Origin: MED-G105 sp038522945
GTDB taxonomy: Bacteria > Pseudomonadota > Alphaproteobacteria > Caulobacterales > Parvularculaceae
Assembly (NCBI GenBank): GCA_038522945.1
Contig: JBCBJV010000018.1
Coordinates: 1-64,000 of the forward strand
Direction of reading: 5' to 3'
Length of the DNA stretch: 64,000 nt
A program made the position numbers and the translations under genes. Within the stretch, counting starts at the first letter, position 1; each line of letters begins with the position of its first letter. The notes below the pieces were generated by a model. It saw only the letters and a list, made by a program, of their open reading frames with translations, was not told the DNA's origin and searched no databases. Below are positions 44,354-53,123 of this stretch, piece by piece.

Positions 44354-45175
44354 TCAAAGCCGCGCGGTCAACCAGGCCTTGAAAAGCGAGGCGGCTTCGA
44401 GCCCGAAAAACAAAAGGATGGCAATCCAGGCAAAGCCGATAATCAGCCCCAACACTACCAAAACACCGTCACGCTCAAGGAGCCCTACGGACGCTATGGC
44501 AACGCCGATACCAGGAACGGTATTAGTCGCGGGCAGCGGCACCAAGATCGAGGCGCACGGTGCCATCAGCAATAGACCGACGATCCGCGAGCCTTTGTGC
44601 CCGGTGAGCACAGTAAAGCGCGGCTTGGCGATCGCCTCAAACCAGCCAACATATTTTTCAGAGCGCTCCAGAACTGACGTAAAGCCGGCGATCTGGAACT
44701 CCCGGCCGGCAAGTTTCGCTGGCAGCCAGGGACTTTTCCGCCCCAGCGCCATTTGCCCCGATAGCGCCAGCATCGGTAAGGCGACGATCTGCGGCAGCAA
44801 ATAAACGAATGGCAAACAACAGGGGAGCGCCAGGAACAAGATCATCAGGCCGAATGCACGCTCGTCCAATCGTTCGATGAGCGCGCCGAGAGTCGTCTTG
44901 GCACCTTCTGCGGCGGCCGCGGCCGTGCCGCTTGCTTGCTGGGCATCGGCCTCACTGAACTCTAGCGCTGGATCAGCGGACTTGGCATACGCAGTGCCGG
45001 TCGGCTGGAGCCCGTTGTTGGTGGCAGTCGACCCTTTGGCTTCGCGAGCCAGATCGTCAAGGATGGTCTTGAGCAAGGGGATCGCGCCCAACGTTGATCG
45101 CGTGGTGCTTTCTTCTTGTTCGTGTGCAGAGGAGGTCATCGCCATAGAGGACATTCCAATGGATGATTGGGTCAT
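44354..45175 (-). CDS. exoD: ExoD family exopolysaccharide synthesis protein
   Basis: 273-residue membrane protein of the ExoD (PF06055) family, first linked to exopolysaccharide and alkali tolerance in rhizobia. About 85 variable N-terminal residues precede the conserved LGALIERLDERAFGLMILFLALPCCLPFVYLLP and later LPATNTVPGIGVAI segments (first segment given only as evidence of family). Four to five membrane helices. The molecular activity is unknown. Confidence 0.88.
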   Translation of the reverse strand: MTQSSIGMSSMAMTSSAHEQEESTTRSTLGAIPLLKTILDDLAREAKGSTATNNGLQPTGTAYAKSADPALEFSEADAQQASGTAAAAAEGAKTTLGALIERLDERAFGLMILFLALPCCLPFVYLLPQIVALPMLALSGQMALGRKSPWLPAKLAGREFQIAGFTSVLERSEKYVGWFEAIAKPRFTVLTGHKGSRIVGLLLMAPCASILVPLPATNTVPGIGVAIASVGLLERDGVLVVLGLIIGFAWIAILLFFGLEAASLFKAWLTARL

Positions 45176-45464
45176 TTCTAGTTCCCTCCCTTAAGGACTG
45201 ATCAGCGGCAAGGCTACCCGTCTTTTGGTCTCCCCCAGTAGCGCTGCACAGATGCAAGACGCCCCGCGCAAACGCAATTGCCCCAGCGCCGGAAAGCGCG
45301 ACGGTTTTAAGACAATAAATGCGGGGTGATTACCAATTCGTGTCTGGGAGCGGTGGGTCCGGTTCGAGGTGACAGGCTCAAGGTGACGGGCAACATTCGC
45401 CAGTGAAGTTTCCCGTTGGCTTTGCTTGACGGGAAACCGATCGTCCCTATGATCCCGTTTCTTG

Positions 45465-45549
45465 GCCCCGCTGGCGGAATTGGTAGACGCGCCGGATTCA
45501 AAATCCGGTTCCGCAAGGAGTGTCCGTTCGAGTCGGACGCGGGGCACCA
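45465..45549 (+). tRNA. tRNA-Leu(CAA)
   Basis: 85 nt with encoded CCA. Acceptor stem GCCCCGC (45465-45471) pairs with GCGGGGC (45539-45545), then A and CCA. The anticodon stem CCGGA/TCCGG encloses loop TTCAAAA with anticodon CAA at 45499-45501. A long variable arm, as in tRNA-Leu, and a canonical T-arm GTCCG-TTCGAGT-CGGAC are present. Confidence 0.97.
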
Positions 45550-45752
45550 TCACCCTGCCTGTTTGGTTGTCGCACGCACGCGCTCAAGCAGTTCGTTTGC
45601 ACATCACATCCCAACACGGTTTCTACAACGCAGTTTTGATAGCTTGAGCTTCGGGGTCAGGAAACCGCTCTAAAGTCAGTTTCCTCGTTCCCACTGGGTA
45701 TCAGGTAGATGAAGCAATCGAGCTCGCCCGCGACGCCAAGCCCTCAATAGCA

Positions 45753-45775
45753 AAACGCCTCGCGAAGCGAGGCGT
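45753..45775 (-). terminator. intrinsic terminator for the beta-helix gene
   Basis: Nine-bp perfect stem ACGCCTCGC (45755-45763) and GCGAGGCGT (45767-45775) with loop GAA, followed on the minus strand by TTTTG. It lies about 40 bp after the stop of the beta-helix gene. Confidence 0.75.
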
Positions 45776-45813
45776 CCTGATGATTCGCCCAACCGCTAGA
45801 TCAGACCAAAGGG

Positions 45814-47265
45814 TCAGAGCTTGCCGTCGCAGACCGGCAAATTGACGTTGACATTAGCCTTCTCCAGCTTGCGGCGCTGACGCTTCGACAGTTTGATGTC
45901 CCCTGGATTGTGTTCGGCAATATTGTTGGCTTCAAAGAGAACAACCGGATCGAAATTGCTGTACGCTTGAACCTTGATGGTCGCATCGTTCAAAAACTTC
46001 TGCTCGGCGGAGTAGAAGTCGATCGTACACCCTTGATTGCCGACGAAGGTATTCGCCGCCACCGCCCCGAAGAACCCGGTTGAGACAGTCATGGCATCGC
46101 CGTAGTTCAAGGCAACGAAATTTGAGTTGATCGTCGCAGATTGAACTTTCTCCGTCATGAAGATGCCGGTCTCGTTGCCCGCGATTTCGTTGGCGAGGAT
46201 CTTCATCCCAGTGAACACGTCCGCCCGAACTCCATCGCCAGAATTATAACGGATGGTGTTTCGGGTCAGGGTAAGATCAGCATCAAACCCGGCTGCATTA
46301 ATGCCCATGCCATTACCGATGAGGATATTGTTGCTAACGACACCTTGCAGGAAGGCATTGTCATTGCTTTCAAATGCAACAGCCTTGCGGGCACCGACGA
46401 TGACGTTGCCATCGAGGCGCGTGTCGCCAGCTGTCACACGGACACCGGCAGCTGGTCCTTTGGCAAGACCCTGGCCTACAACATTCCGTGCGTGGATCAT
46501 TTCTTCAACGCGTGTACCGCTTGCCCGCCGTTCCCATGCTGCGTTTTCAGCGCCAAAGGATTTGCCGTGGCGGACAACATATTCTTCAACGAGTTTGCGC
46601 TTCTGGGCTTCCGGACTGCGATCTCGTGCCGGATTCTTAATCGTCCCGATAATGTCTGGACGCAGTGAACCGTATGGGCCACCACGTAGACCAAAGGCCG
46701 CCCTGATCGGGATCGTTGAGTCCTGCGGGATAATGAAGCTGTCGCGAACTGAGACCGTACCACCGTGGATATCAATGCAGGGCGCTGATGGGCGTGACTG
46801 GTCAAACTCGAAAATCATTTTCGATATACTGACCGAGGCGACGGGCGAGGTTGGCGCAATAGACACGCACGGGTCGGCGGAGGCTGGCCGCAAAACGGCG
46901 CTCCGGCCATACGCGTCCTGCATGCCCAAGATGGCGACTGGCTTGGTGACGACCACATTTTCCGTGTACGTGCCACCTTGAACCAGGATCGTGCCACCCG
47001 GCTTAACAAGGCGCATGGCCGCGGCGATCGTACGGACTTTGCTTTCTGGCCCCTGGCTGACTACCACTTCTGCGAACTGGTTGGGCTGCGCGGCACCTGG
47101 TTGACCTGTGCCAGTGTTTCGTGACCCGGGCTCCCGGATTGGAAAGCCACCGAGGGATTGAGCCGCTGCCATGTCTGAGCAGACAAGGGCTGCAGCTGCT
47201 ACGGTCGCTCCGAAGAGTGCCTTCGGCAACATGCGAGTCGGGGACCGATCAAATACGCGTTTCAT
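45814..47265 (-). CDS. exported right-handed beta-helix repeat protein
   Basis: 483 residues with a signal peptide ending in DMAAAQS. The mature protein has the pectate-lyase-like parallel beta-helix pattern: GTILVQGGTYTENVVVTKPVAILGM opens the helix (only a family cue), followed by repeated Asn/Gly/Val rungs such as NVIVGARKAVAF, NILIGNGMGIN and NTFVGNQGC. The C-terminus is basic. It starts 21 bp after the Sel1/peptidoglycan-binding gene, probably one operon. It may bind or cleave a polysaccharide; no catalytic residues can be assigned. Confidence 0.85.
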   Translation of the reverse strand: MKRVFDRSPTRMLPKALFGATVAAAALVCSDMAAAQSLGGFPIREPGSRNTGTGQPGAAQPNQFAEVVVSQGPESKVRTIAAAMRLVKPGGTILVQGGTYTENVVVTKPVAILGMQDAYGRSAVLRPASADPCVSIAPTSPVASVSISKMIFEFDQSRPSAPCIDIHGGTVSVRDSFIIPQDSTIPIRAAFGLRGGPYGSLRPDIIGTIKNPARDRSPEAQKRKLVEEYVVRHGKSFGAENAAWERRASGTRVEEMIHARNVVGQGLAKGPAAGVRVTAGDTRLDGNVIVGARKAVAFESNDNAFLQGVVSNNILIGNGMGINAAGFDADLTLTRNTIRYNSGDGVRADVFTGMKILANEIAGNETGIFMTEKVQSATINSNFVALNYGDAMTVSTGFFGAVAANTFVGNQGCTIDFYSAEQKFLNDATIKVQAYSNFDPVVLFEANNIAEHNPGDIKLSKRQRRKLEKANVNVNLPVCDGKL

Positions 47266-47286
47266 CTTCTGATCTCTCCTTAATCC

Positions 47287-48609
47287 CTACTCGACTTTGC
47301 CTGGGCGCTCGAACTCAAGGAGTTCAAGAGCACGGCCAGCCGGCGTATATCCGAGTGCTTTAGCTTTAGCGAAATGAAGGGCGGCCCGGGACTTTTCAGG
47401 GTTCACCGAATTGAGGCCCGTCGTGCCGTCGCGGAAGATGACCCCAAGGGCGTAATGGGCCAGCGCCAGATTGTCGTCAGCAGCCGCTTCAAGCCACTTA
47501 ACGGCAACCTCGCCGTCTTGGGCGACGCCGATGCCGCGGGTGTGCATCACACCATAAACGTATTGTGACATTGGGTGGTCAGCGCGCGTGGCAGCTTGTT
47601 CAAACAAGGACACCGTATCGCGAGCCGACAGCACCCCGATTTCGGCGTTCCGCTTTTCTTCCGGGGTCATTTCCGCATCATTTTGGACACGCGAGAATTG
47701 GAACTTCCGGATCGCGTCGCGGGTTTGTGGCCCCATGGCGTTGTCGATAGTGCCGTAATAGAAGCCGAGGGACCGAAGCGCTTGCTGGATCAGCTCAACG
47801 TCAATATCGGAAACGGCTTCCAGTGCATCCTGCAGCCGAAGCTCTTCAAGCTCGTTCTTCAAACGCTCAAGCTCTGCCATCTGAAGCGTGTTGCCGCGAT
47901 GCTCTTCGGGCAAAGGCGGCTGCCATGCGGCTGCCTGTTCCTGAGCGGCTTCGATTTCTTTCTTATTGACAAGGTTCTTCTCGCGCATCTCGCGGGCCGA
48001 CGCAGCAGCTTCGCGCACGCCCCGGTCAGCAGCAACGAGATAAAGCCGGTAAGCGCTGAGATTGCTCTTCGCGAGCCCAGCGCCGCGGCGGTACAGTTCA
48101 GCAGCGGTGTAGATATCTCGCGGAGATCCACGCTCGTAAGTAGCTGAAACCAGCTTTTCGGACTTCCGAACCGACGCTGTTGTCATCATTGCGCGGATCT
48201 GTGGAAGACGCTCGTGGGCGTCAATCTGGGCATTGCGTTCAACAAAAGTTGGTGTGCGCAGCTGCTGGTCAAAATCATGGTAGGCGGCTAGCGTATACCA
48301 CTTCAAAGACTGGATGTAATTTGGCGGGGTGCGCTCTTCTTCAGCGATTTCGCCGGTCTCGTTATCGACGAGAGAAACGTTGGAGTAGAAATCACCCAGC
48401 GCCTTCATGGAGCGCACATCGCCGGCAATAGCGTACCGCTCCCAAAGGTCGAGCGCCACGTCATATTGACCCTGGCTGTACGCTTCCAGACCGATCTCAT
48501 AGTCGGCTTGGGCGGCGGTCGACATGAAGGTCAACGCCGTGGCCGCCATTGCAATACCGCGCACAGCGCGGCTGAAACCCTTTTTCGCTTTCACGTGACT
48601 TGTCCTCAT
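47287..48609 (-). CDS. exported Sel1-repeat protein with peptidoglycan-binding domain
   Basis: 440 residues: signal peptide (about 1-34), N-terminal Sel1/TPR-like repeats (AYSQGQYDVALDLWERYAIAGDVRSMKALGDFY family), a coiled-coil segment (about 215-262), a PG_binding_1 domain (ELIQQALRSLGFYYGTIDNAMGPQTRDAIRKF region, about 268-305), and C-terminal Sel1 repeats (SQYVYGVMHTRGIGVAQDGEVAVKWLEAAA region). Motifs here are named by position rather than quoted fully. Probably binds the cell wall and scaffolds envelope partners; the beta-helix gene follows in the same operon. Confidence 0.87.
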   Translation of the reverse strand: MRTSHVKAKKGFSRAVRGIAMAATALTFMSTAAQADYEIGLEAYSQGQYDVALDLWERYAIAGDVRSMKALGDFYSNVSLVDNETGEIAEEERTPPNYIQSLKWYTLAAYHDFDQQLRTPTFVERNAQIDAHERLPQIRAMMTTASVRKSEKLVSATYERGSPRDIYTAAELYRRGAGLAKSNLSAYRLYLVAADRGVREAAASAREMREKNLVNKKEIEAAQEQAAAWQPPLPEEHRGNTLQMAELERLKNELEELRLQDALEAVSDIDVELIQQALRSLGFYYGTIDNAMGPQTRDAIRKFQFSRVQNDAEMTPEEKRNAEIGVLSARDTVSLFEQAATRADHPMSQYVYGVMHTRGIGVAQDGEVAVKWLEAAADDNLALAHYALGVIFRDGTTGLNSVNPEKSRAALHFAKAKALGYTPAGRALELLEFERPGKVE

Positions 48610-48834
48610 ATACCCCTAGGCTCCCCTGGCCCGCGATTGTTGGCCGCTTCCAGGCTACGTTCTTCGTCCGCGTCATTCGTGACAAAATCGTGTCGCGAAC
48701 ATGGCATCGAAGTCACCCACCGAAGCTGCCCGTAGCTCATCTAACCACGGCACGCAGCTTTACACCAGATTAACCTTTATCAGCCTTGCGCTCAAAATGG
48801 AGCCCCGCGCCTGGGCCTCAGTCCTGCTAAGCCC

Positions 48835-49164
48835 CTAATCGGACCTTGGTTTTTGACCGCGCGTGACCAGAAAGACGCAGGCTTGCCCGTATTCCTGCGC
48901 GCAGTTTTCGATCAAATTGACCCCGTGGCCGCCTTGCTCACAAAAATGGGGGATGTCCACGCGCGCAATCGGATCGTCGGCGATCACCTTGATTCGCGCA
49001 CCAGGAGAAACCTCGCGTAACAGCGCCTCCATTTTGACCACCGGCATTGGGCAGCGATAGCCGCGGACGTCAAGGACTTGCCCGTACTCCTCCGCATCAA
49101 CCCCTTCATCTTTTCGGATCACAGTAATGAGGTCCCATCCAAAGCGAGTGGCCAAATCGGGCAT
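48835..49164 (-). CDS. TusA-family sulfurtransferase-like protein
   Basis: From the ATG at 49164 it has 109 residues; a TTG start at 49188 is also possible. The core VLDVRGYRCPMPVVKMEALL carries the single conserved cysteine (Cys38) of TusA-type sulfur carriers; the C-terminal half has PHFCEQGGHGV, usual for the family. A role in tRNA thiolation or general sulfur relay is the family expectation. It is separated from the upstream TonB receptor gene by a terminator. Confidence 0.85.
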   Translation of the reverse strand: MPDLATRFGWDLITVIRKDEGVDAEEYGQVLDVRGYRCPMPVVKMEALLREVSPGARIKVIADDPIARVDIPHFCEQGGHGVNLIENCAQEYGQACVFLVTRGQKPRSD

Positions 49165-49190
49165 ACTCACCGATGCTCGTGCGCACAATG

Positions 49191-49220
49191 AAAAGCCCCC
49201 AGCGGAAACCGACGGGGGCT
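49191..49220 (-). terminator. intrinsic terminator of the TonB-receptor gene
   Basis: Stem AGCCCCC (49194-49200) with GGGGGCT (49214-49220); an inner CGG/CCG pairing extends it. On the minus strand the stem is followed by TTTTC. It lies just beyond the receptor stop codon. Confidence 0.75.
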
Positions 49221-49245
49221 GATCAATTCACAATCGTCGAGGCGG

Positions 49246-51639
49246 TTAGAAATCGATTTGGAGTTCGACGCCGACCCGACGACCGATGGCAAGCGGCGAG
49301 AACGTGCCACCGCCGAGCGAAACCGGCAATTGGGTGTCGTTACCGAAGTTAACCTCATTGAGGAGGTTCTTGCCGTAAATTCGGAAGGTCGCGCCGTTAT
49401 CCCACGGAGAGATATCGATCCCAGCATCAACGAAATCGACTTCGTTCAGCACACCAAGATTATTGTCTGTGTAAGCCGACGCGTCGCGGTGCGAGTAGTT
49501 GAACCGTGCGTTCAATGACCCTTCTGCAAAGACCGGCATCGAATAGATTAGACCAGCCCCGTAAGAGAACGGTGACAGACGCGGGATATCTAGCGCCAGA
49601 TCGGCGTCGTCAACAACGCCTGGGCTGCCGGCTGGGTTTGGAGAACCGATATCGAAAAGGATCTCATCGTAACTGCCATTGGTGTAGCCCAAGAAGCCGG
49701 TGAAAATCAGGTTTTCGGTCAAAACAACTTGCGCATCGACTTCCAGGCCCCAGATCGTTGCATCCGCAGAGTTCACGATCGTCTGCACAACACCAGCATC
49801 TGGGTCAGCAAGGTTAATCTCCCGCTGCATATTGTTGATGTCATTGTAGAACACCGCTGCATTGATGGTTGCTTTGCCATCGGCGGGCTGGGTCTTCATC
49901 CCGATCTCGAAGGCATTGACGAGTTCTTCGTCAAATGGGCCGGGTGAAAATAGAGGATCAAAATCTGGGTTTGGCACAAACCCGGTTGGGGTCGGCAGTT
50001 CAGTGAGACCTGCCACTGACGTGTTGCGGAAGTTATAACCGCCTGAACGCACACCCTGGGTCCAGTGGGCATAAACGTTCGTGAACTCATTCGCTGCCCA
50101 GGTCAGACCAATTTTAGGTGTGAAGTTCGACCAGGATTCTGAGTCGGAGAAATCGAGAAAACATGTGCCCGCTGTGACTTCACATTCTCCCGCCCCGGTT
50201 AGCGCGTTGAGGGTAAGGTTGGCGACGTCTGCATCTTTTTCTTCTCTGGTCCAGCGCGCGCCAAATGTAAGTGTTACCACGTCGCTTACATCGTAATCGA
50301 AGTTACCGAAGATGCCGATCACATCATGGTCTTGCTGCCCACCACCGAACTGATTGCTGGCACCCCCGAGGAGGAAGCGTTTCTCATCGTATTGCACAGT
50401 CTGCTGGAAATAGAAGACGCCGGTGGTTACGTCGAGACTATCGAAAAAGCGGCCAGCATAACGGAACTCATTCGAGATCTGATCTTGCTCAACAGCGGCC
50501 TCAGAGTGGAACAAGAAGTATGGCGTTGCGTCGATATCACTCCGCGAGAACGTCGACAAATCGCGCCAAGCGAAAATGTTGGTGAACGTACCATCACCAA
50601 AATCAACATCCAGATTCGCCTCTGCGATGATTTGATTCCAGCTGGTGTCAATTAAACCCGGTTCGTCAATCGAGAAATCAAATGAATCACGATCGGCTGA
50701 GTAAAAGAGATTGGTAATCCCAAGTCCATCAGTATGGTTTTGAGCTGACGGACCGTCGCCATCGATTTCGCCGCGCTCATATTTGACGTTGATATCGAAG
50801 CTATCGGACAGCCTAAGCAAAACCGAGGGCCGGATGATCAGCGTTTCCTGACGACCGTGGTTTACGACTTCGTCGGTGTTGGCGTTCTGGGTGACAAGTG
50901 AACCAACACCGGGGCCGACCGCGCCGTCAAAGAAGCCAGAAACAAACGCTTCGTCTGCAGGGTTGCCGGTGTAACGGTTCTGCCAGCCATTATTGTCTTG
51001 CCAGTAAACGCCTACTTTTGCGTTCAGTACATCTTGAATGATTGGACCACCAACGGTTCCGGCCAGCGTGTATGTAAGGCCGCTGCCGCGCAGCCCACTT
51101 TCAACACTCCCTTTAAGGGAGGCAGTGAACTCATCTGGCGCGTCTTTGGTGTTGATCACCACCGCACCACCGGTCACGTTTCGACCGAACAGAATGCCCT
51201 GCGGGCCGCGAAGCACTTCGATCGATTCAAGGTCGAACGTGTCGAACAGAACGCCGATATTAGTGCCGTAGTACATGCCGTCAACGAAGACGCCAACCGT
51301 CGGGTCGATCGAAGGTATCGATGAGTTTACGCCGAGCCCGCGAACTGAGAAGTTAGCTGTACCAGGGACCGTCCCGATATCGTCGAATTGAGTGTTCGGA
51401 ATTGAGTAAGTCAGGTCGAAGAGGTCACGAACCTGAAGGGCATCAAGTTGATCGGCGCCGTAAGCGGAAACTGCCAGGGGCACATCCTGGACGTTTTCAG
51501 CATCTGCCTTTTTGGTTGCCGTGACGAAAATCTCGTCTCGCAGCACGTCCGTCGCCGACTGCGCCATTGCCGCACCTTGAGCCGCAATGCCTGCTACCAG
51601 CGCAAACGCCGATGCCTTCACGAAAAATCGTGATTTCAT
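49246..51639 (-). CDS. TonB-dependent outer-membrane receptor
   Basis: 797-residue outer-membrane transporter. Signal peptide ends in AAMAQS (about residue 27). A TonB-box-like DEIFVTATKK precedes the plug domain (VLRGPQGILFGRNVTGGAVVINTK). The rest is the 22-strand barrel, ending in an aromatic residue (LQIDF) as expected for Bam-dependent insertion. The plug style resembles Caulobacter and sphingomonad receptors for organic compounds rather than siderophores, but the substrate is not determinable. No adjacent regulator or sigma factor is seen. Confidence 0.93.
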   Translation of the reverse strand: MKSRFFVKASAFALVAGIAAQGAAMAQSATDVLRDEIFVTATKKADAENVQDVPLAVSAYGADQLDALQVRDLFDLTYSIPNTQFDDIGTVPGTANFSVRGLGVNSSIPSIDPTVGVFVDGMYYGTNIGVLFDTFDLESIEVLRGPQGILFGRNVTGGAVVINTKDAPDEFTASLKGSVESGLRGSGLTYTLAGTVGGPIIQDVLNAKVGVYWQDNNGWQNRYTGNPADEAFVSGFFDGAVGPGVGSLVTQNANTDEVVNHGRQETLIIRPSVLLRLSDSFDINVKYERGEIDGDGPSAQNHTDGLGITNLFYSADRDSFDFSIDEPGLIDTSWNQIIAEANLDVDFGDGTFTNIFAWRDLSTFSRSDIDATPYFLFHSEAAVEQDQISNEFRYAGRFFDSLDVTTGVFYFQQTVQYDEKRFLLGGASNQFGGGQQDHDVIGIFGNFDYDVSDVVTLTFGARWTREEKDADVANLTLNALTGAGECEVTAGTCFLDFSDSESWSNFTPKIGLTWAANEFTNVYAHWTQGVRSGGYNFRNTSVAGLTELPTPTGFVPNPDFDPLFSPGPFDEELVNAFEIGMKTQPADGKATINAAVFYNDINNMQREINLADPDAGVVQTIVNSADATIWGLEVDAQVVLTENLIFTGFLGYTNGSYDEILFDIGSPNPAGSPGVVDDADLALDIPRLSPFSYGAGLIYSMPVFAEGSLNARFNYSHRDASAYTDNNLGVLNEVDFVDAGIDISPWDNGATFRIYGKNLLNEVNFGNDTQLPVSLGGGTFSPLAIGRRVGVELQIDF

Positions 51640-51868
51640 GGATAACCTCCCTAAACTTTTACCGCGTTATTCTATTTTTTGAATTGTCACCCTAATCGGG
51701 TTTTGAAGGAGGCGCTACTCATTTCATCTCTGTCCGCGTTCTATTTGTCGCGGATGATGCGTGAATTCGAGCCTTTTCAACTCGTCTGTTGCGATCAATC
51801 AACAAGAGTTAGCGAGAAATGACGGATACGGAACGCTGCAGCGCAGCAAGAACTCAAAATGCAGTTAC
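51640..51868. promoter_or_regulatory. upstream region of the TonB receptor
   Basis: No coding frame is supported in this stretch between the receptor start and the slipin terminator. It must hold the receptor promoter on the minus strand; I cannot assign boxes with confidence. ORF-free and moderately AT-rich. Confidence 0.35.
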
Positions 51869-51899
51869 AAAAAAGCGCTCCCCCATGAGGAGAAGCGCT
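51869..51899 (-). terminator. intrinsic terminator of the nfeD-slipin operon
   Basis: AGCGCT arms at 51874-51879 and 51894-51899, extended by CCCC/GGAG pairing, with a T-run of six on the minus strand. About 55 bp beyond the slipin stop. Confidence 0.75.
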
Positions 51900-51956
51900 G
51901 AGATGGTTAATAACACTCTACCCACAGACGGCCGAAGATCCTGGGTTGGCTAGCGT

Positions 51957-52718
51957 CTAGTAGCCGCCATCACCCCGGACCGCTTTAGCGACCTGATCAA
52001 GGGAGAACGGGAAGACGATGGTGTTCGACCGGTCGCCTGCGATTTCCTGGAGCGAATTCAGATAGCGCAGCTCCATCGCCCCATTTGATGTGGCGAGGAC
52101 GTTCGCAGCTTCAGCCAATTTGGCCGCCGCCTGGAATTCACCCTCGGCCAAAATAATCTTCGAGCGACGCTCCCGTTCAGCTTCAGCTTGTTTTGCAATT
52201 GCACGGATCATGGAGGGGTCAACGTCAACGTGTTTGATTTCAACGTTAGACACCTTGATGCCCCAGGCTTCGGTCTGGTGATCAAGGATTTCCTGAATGT
52301 CTTTGTTGAGCTTGTCGCGCTCCTGCAGCATCTCATCCAGGTCGTGCTTGCCGAGGACTGAGCGAAGCGTCGTTTGTGCAAGCTGGCTGGTCGCGGCCAT
52401 GTAGTTTTCAACCTGCACAACGGCGCGCACCGCATCGACAACGCGGTAGTAGATCACCGCATTGACTTTGACCGACACGTTGTCCCGGGAAATCACGTCT
52501 TGGGTCGGAACGTCGTGCACAAGTGTCCGCATATCGACTTTGCGCATTTGTTGAAGCACCGGGATTAAGATCACGATCCCGGGACCTGCCGCCTTCCGGC
52601 CAACGCGGCCAAGGGTAAAGACGACACCCTTTTCGTATTCGCGCAGGATTTTGAATACGTTCGTCAGGATAAAGATGACCGTAAAGGCCAAGAATCCGAT
52701 AATGCCAGCACCCGGCAT
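51957..52718 (-). CDS. slipin (SPFH/band 7 protein)
   Basis: 253-residue membrane scaffold protein of the stomatin/slipin branch of SPFH proteins. One N-terminal membrane helix (about 5-24), then REYEKGVVFTLGRVG, VSVKVNAVIYYRV and the coiled-coil motif AIAKQAEAERERRSKIILAEGE (quoted in part). Slipins are genetically and physically linked to NfeD membrane proteases, which cut the slipin C-terminus; the last residues RSNTIVFPFSLDQ fit the cleavage region. Third gene of the minus-strand operon. Confidence 0.93.
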   Translation of the reverse strand: MPGAGIIGFLAFTVIFILTNVFKILREYEKGVVFTLGRVGRKAAGPGIVILIPVLQQMRKVDMRTLVHDVPTQDVISRDNVSVKVNAVIYYRVVDAVRAVVQVENYMAATSQLAQTTLRSVLGKHDLDEMLQERDKLNKDIQEILDHQTEAWGIKVSNVEIKHVDVDPSMIRAIAKQAEAERERRSKIILAEGEFQAAAKLAEAANVLATSNGAMELRYLNSLQEIAGDRSNTIVFPFSLDQVAKAVRGDGGY

Positions 52719-52790
52719 AGTTTTCTCCTTTTCGTGGGGAAATTATCTGTCTTTAGCTGTGCGAGGAATTGGCCCCCTCGCATTGTCTCG

Positions 52791-53090
52791 TCATTTTTCG
52801 ACTTTCAGGGTTAGTCCGTCCACTGCCTTTACATTGATCCGGTCGCCTTCTACCAGCGCCTGCTGGCTAAACGCGCGCCATAACTCACCGCCGACGCTGA
52901 CCATGCCTTCCTGTCCAGACCACGAGGCGACCTCGCCGCGGCGGCCGACCATGGCGTCACCGATCATGTGAACGGTTTTGCCGCGCATGAAAATGAGGCC
53001 GTAGATCTTGGCGAGCAGGAATGCGGCAAACCCGGCAAACACGGCCCAGAAGCCCGCTGCGATCGGATTAGATGCGATCCACTCACTCAT
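52791..53090 (-). CDS. short NfeD-like membrane protein
   Basis: 99 residues: one or two membrane helices at about 10-35 and a C-terminal OB-fold (MIGDAMVGRRGEVASW, then GELWRAFS and GDRINVKAVDGLTLKV), the pattern of truncated NfeD proteins without the protease domain. It sits between the full-length NfeD protease and the slipin gene, all on the same strand. Confidence 0.85.
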   Translation of the reverse strand: MSEWIASNPIAAGFWAVFAGFAAFLLAKIYGLIFMRGKTVHMIGDAMVGRRGEVASWSGQEGMVSVGGELWRAFSQQALVEGDRINVKAVDGLTLKVEK

Positions 53091-53123
53091 TTCACTGCCC
53101 CCTTACGCCGAAACTTCCTGTTG

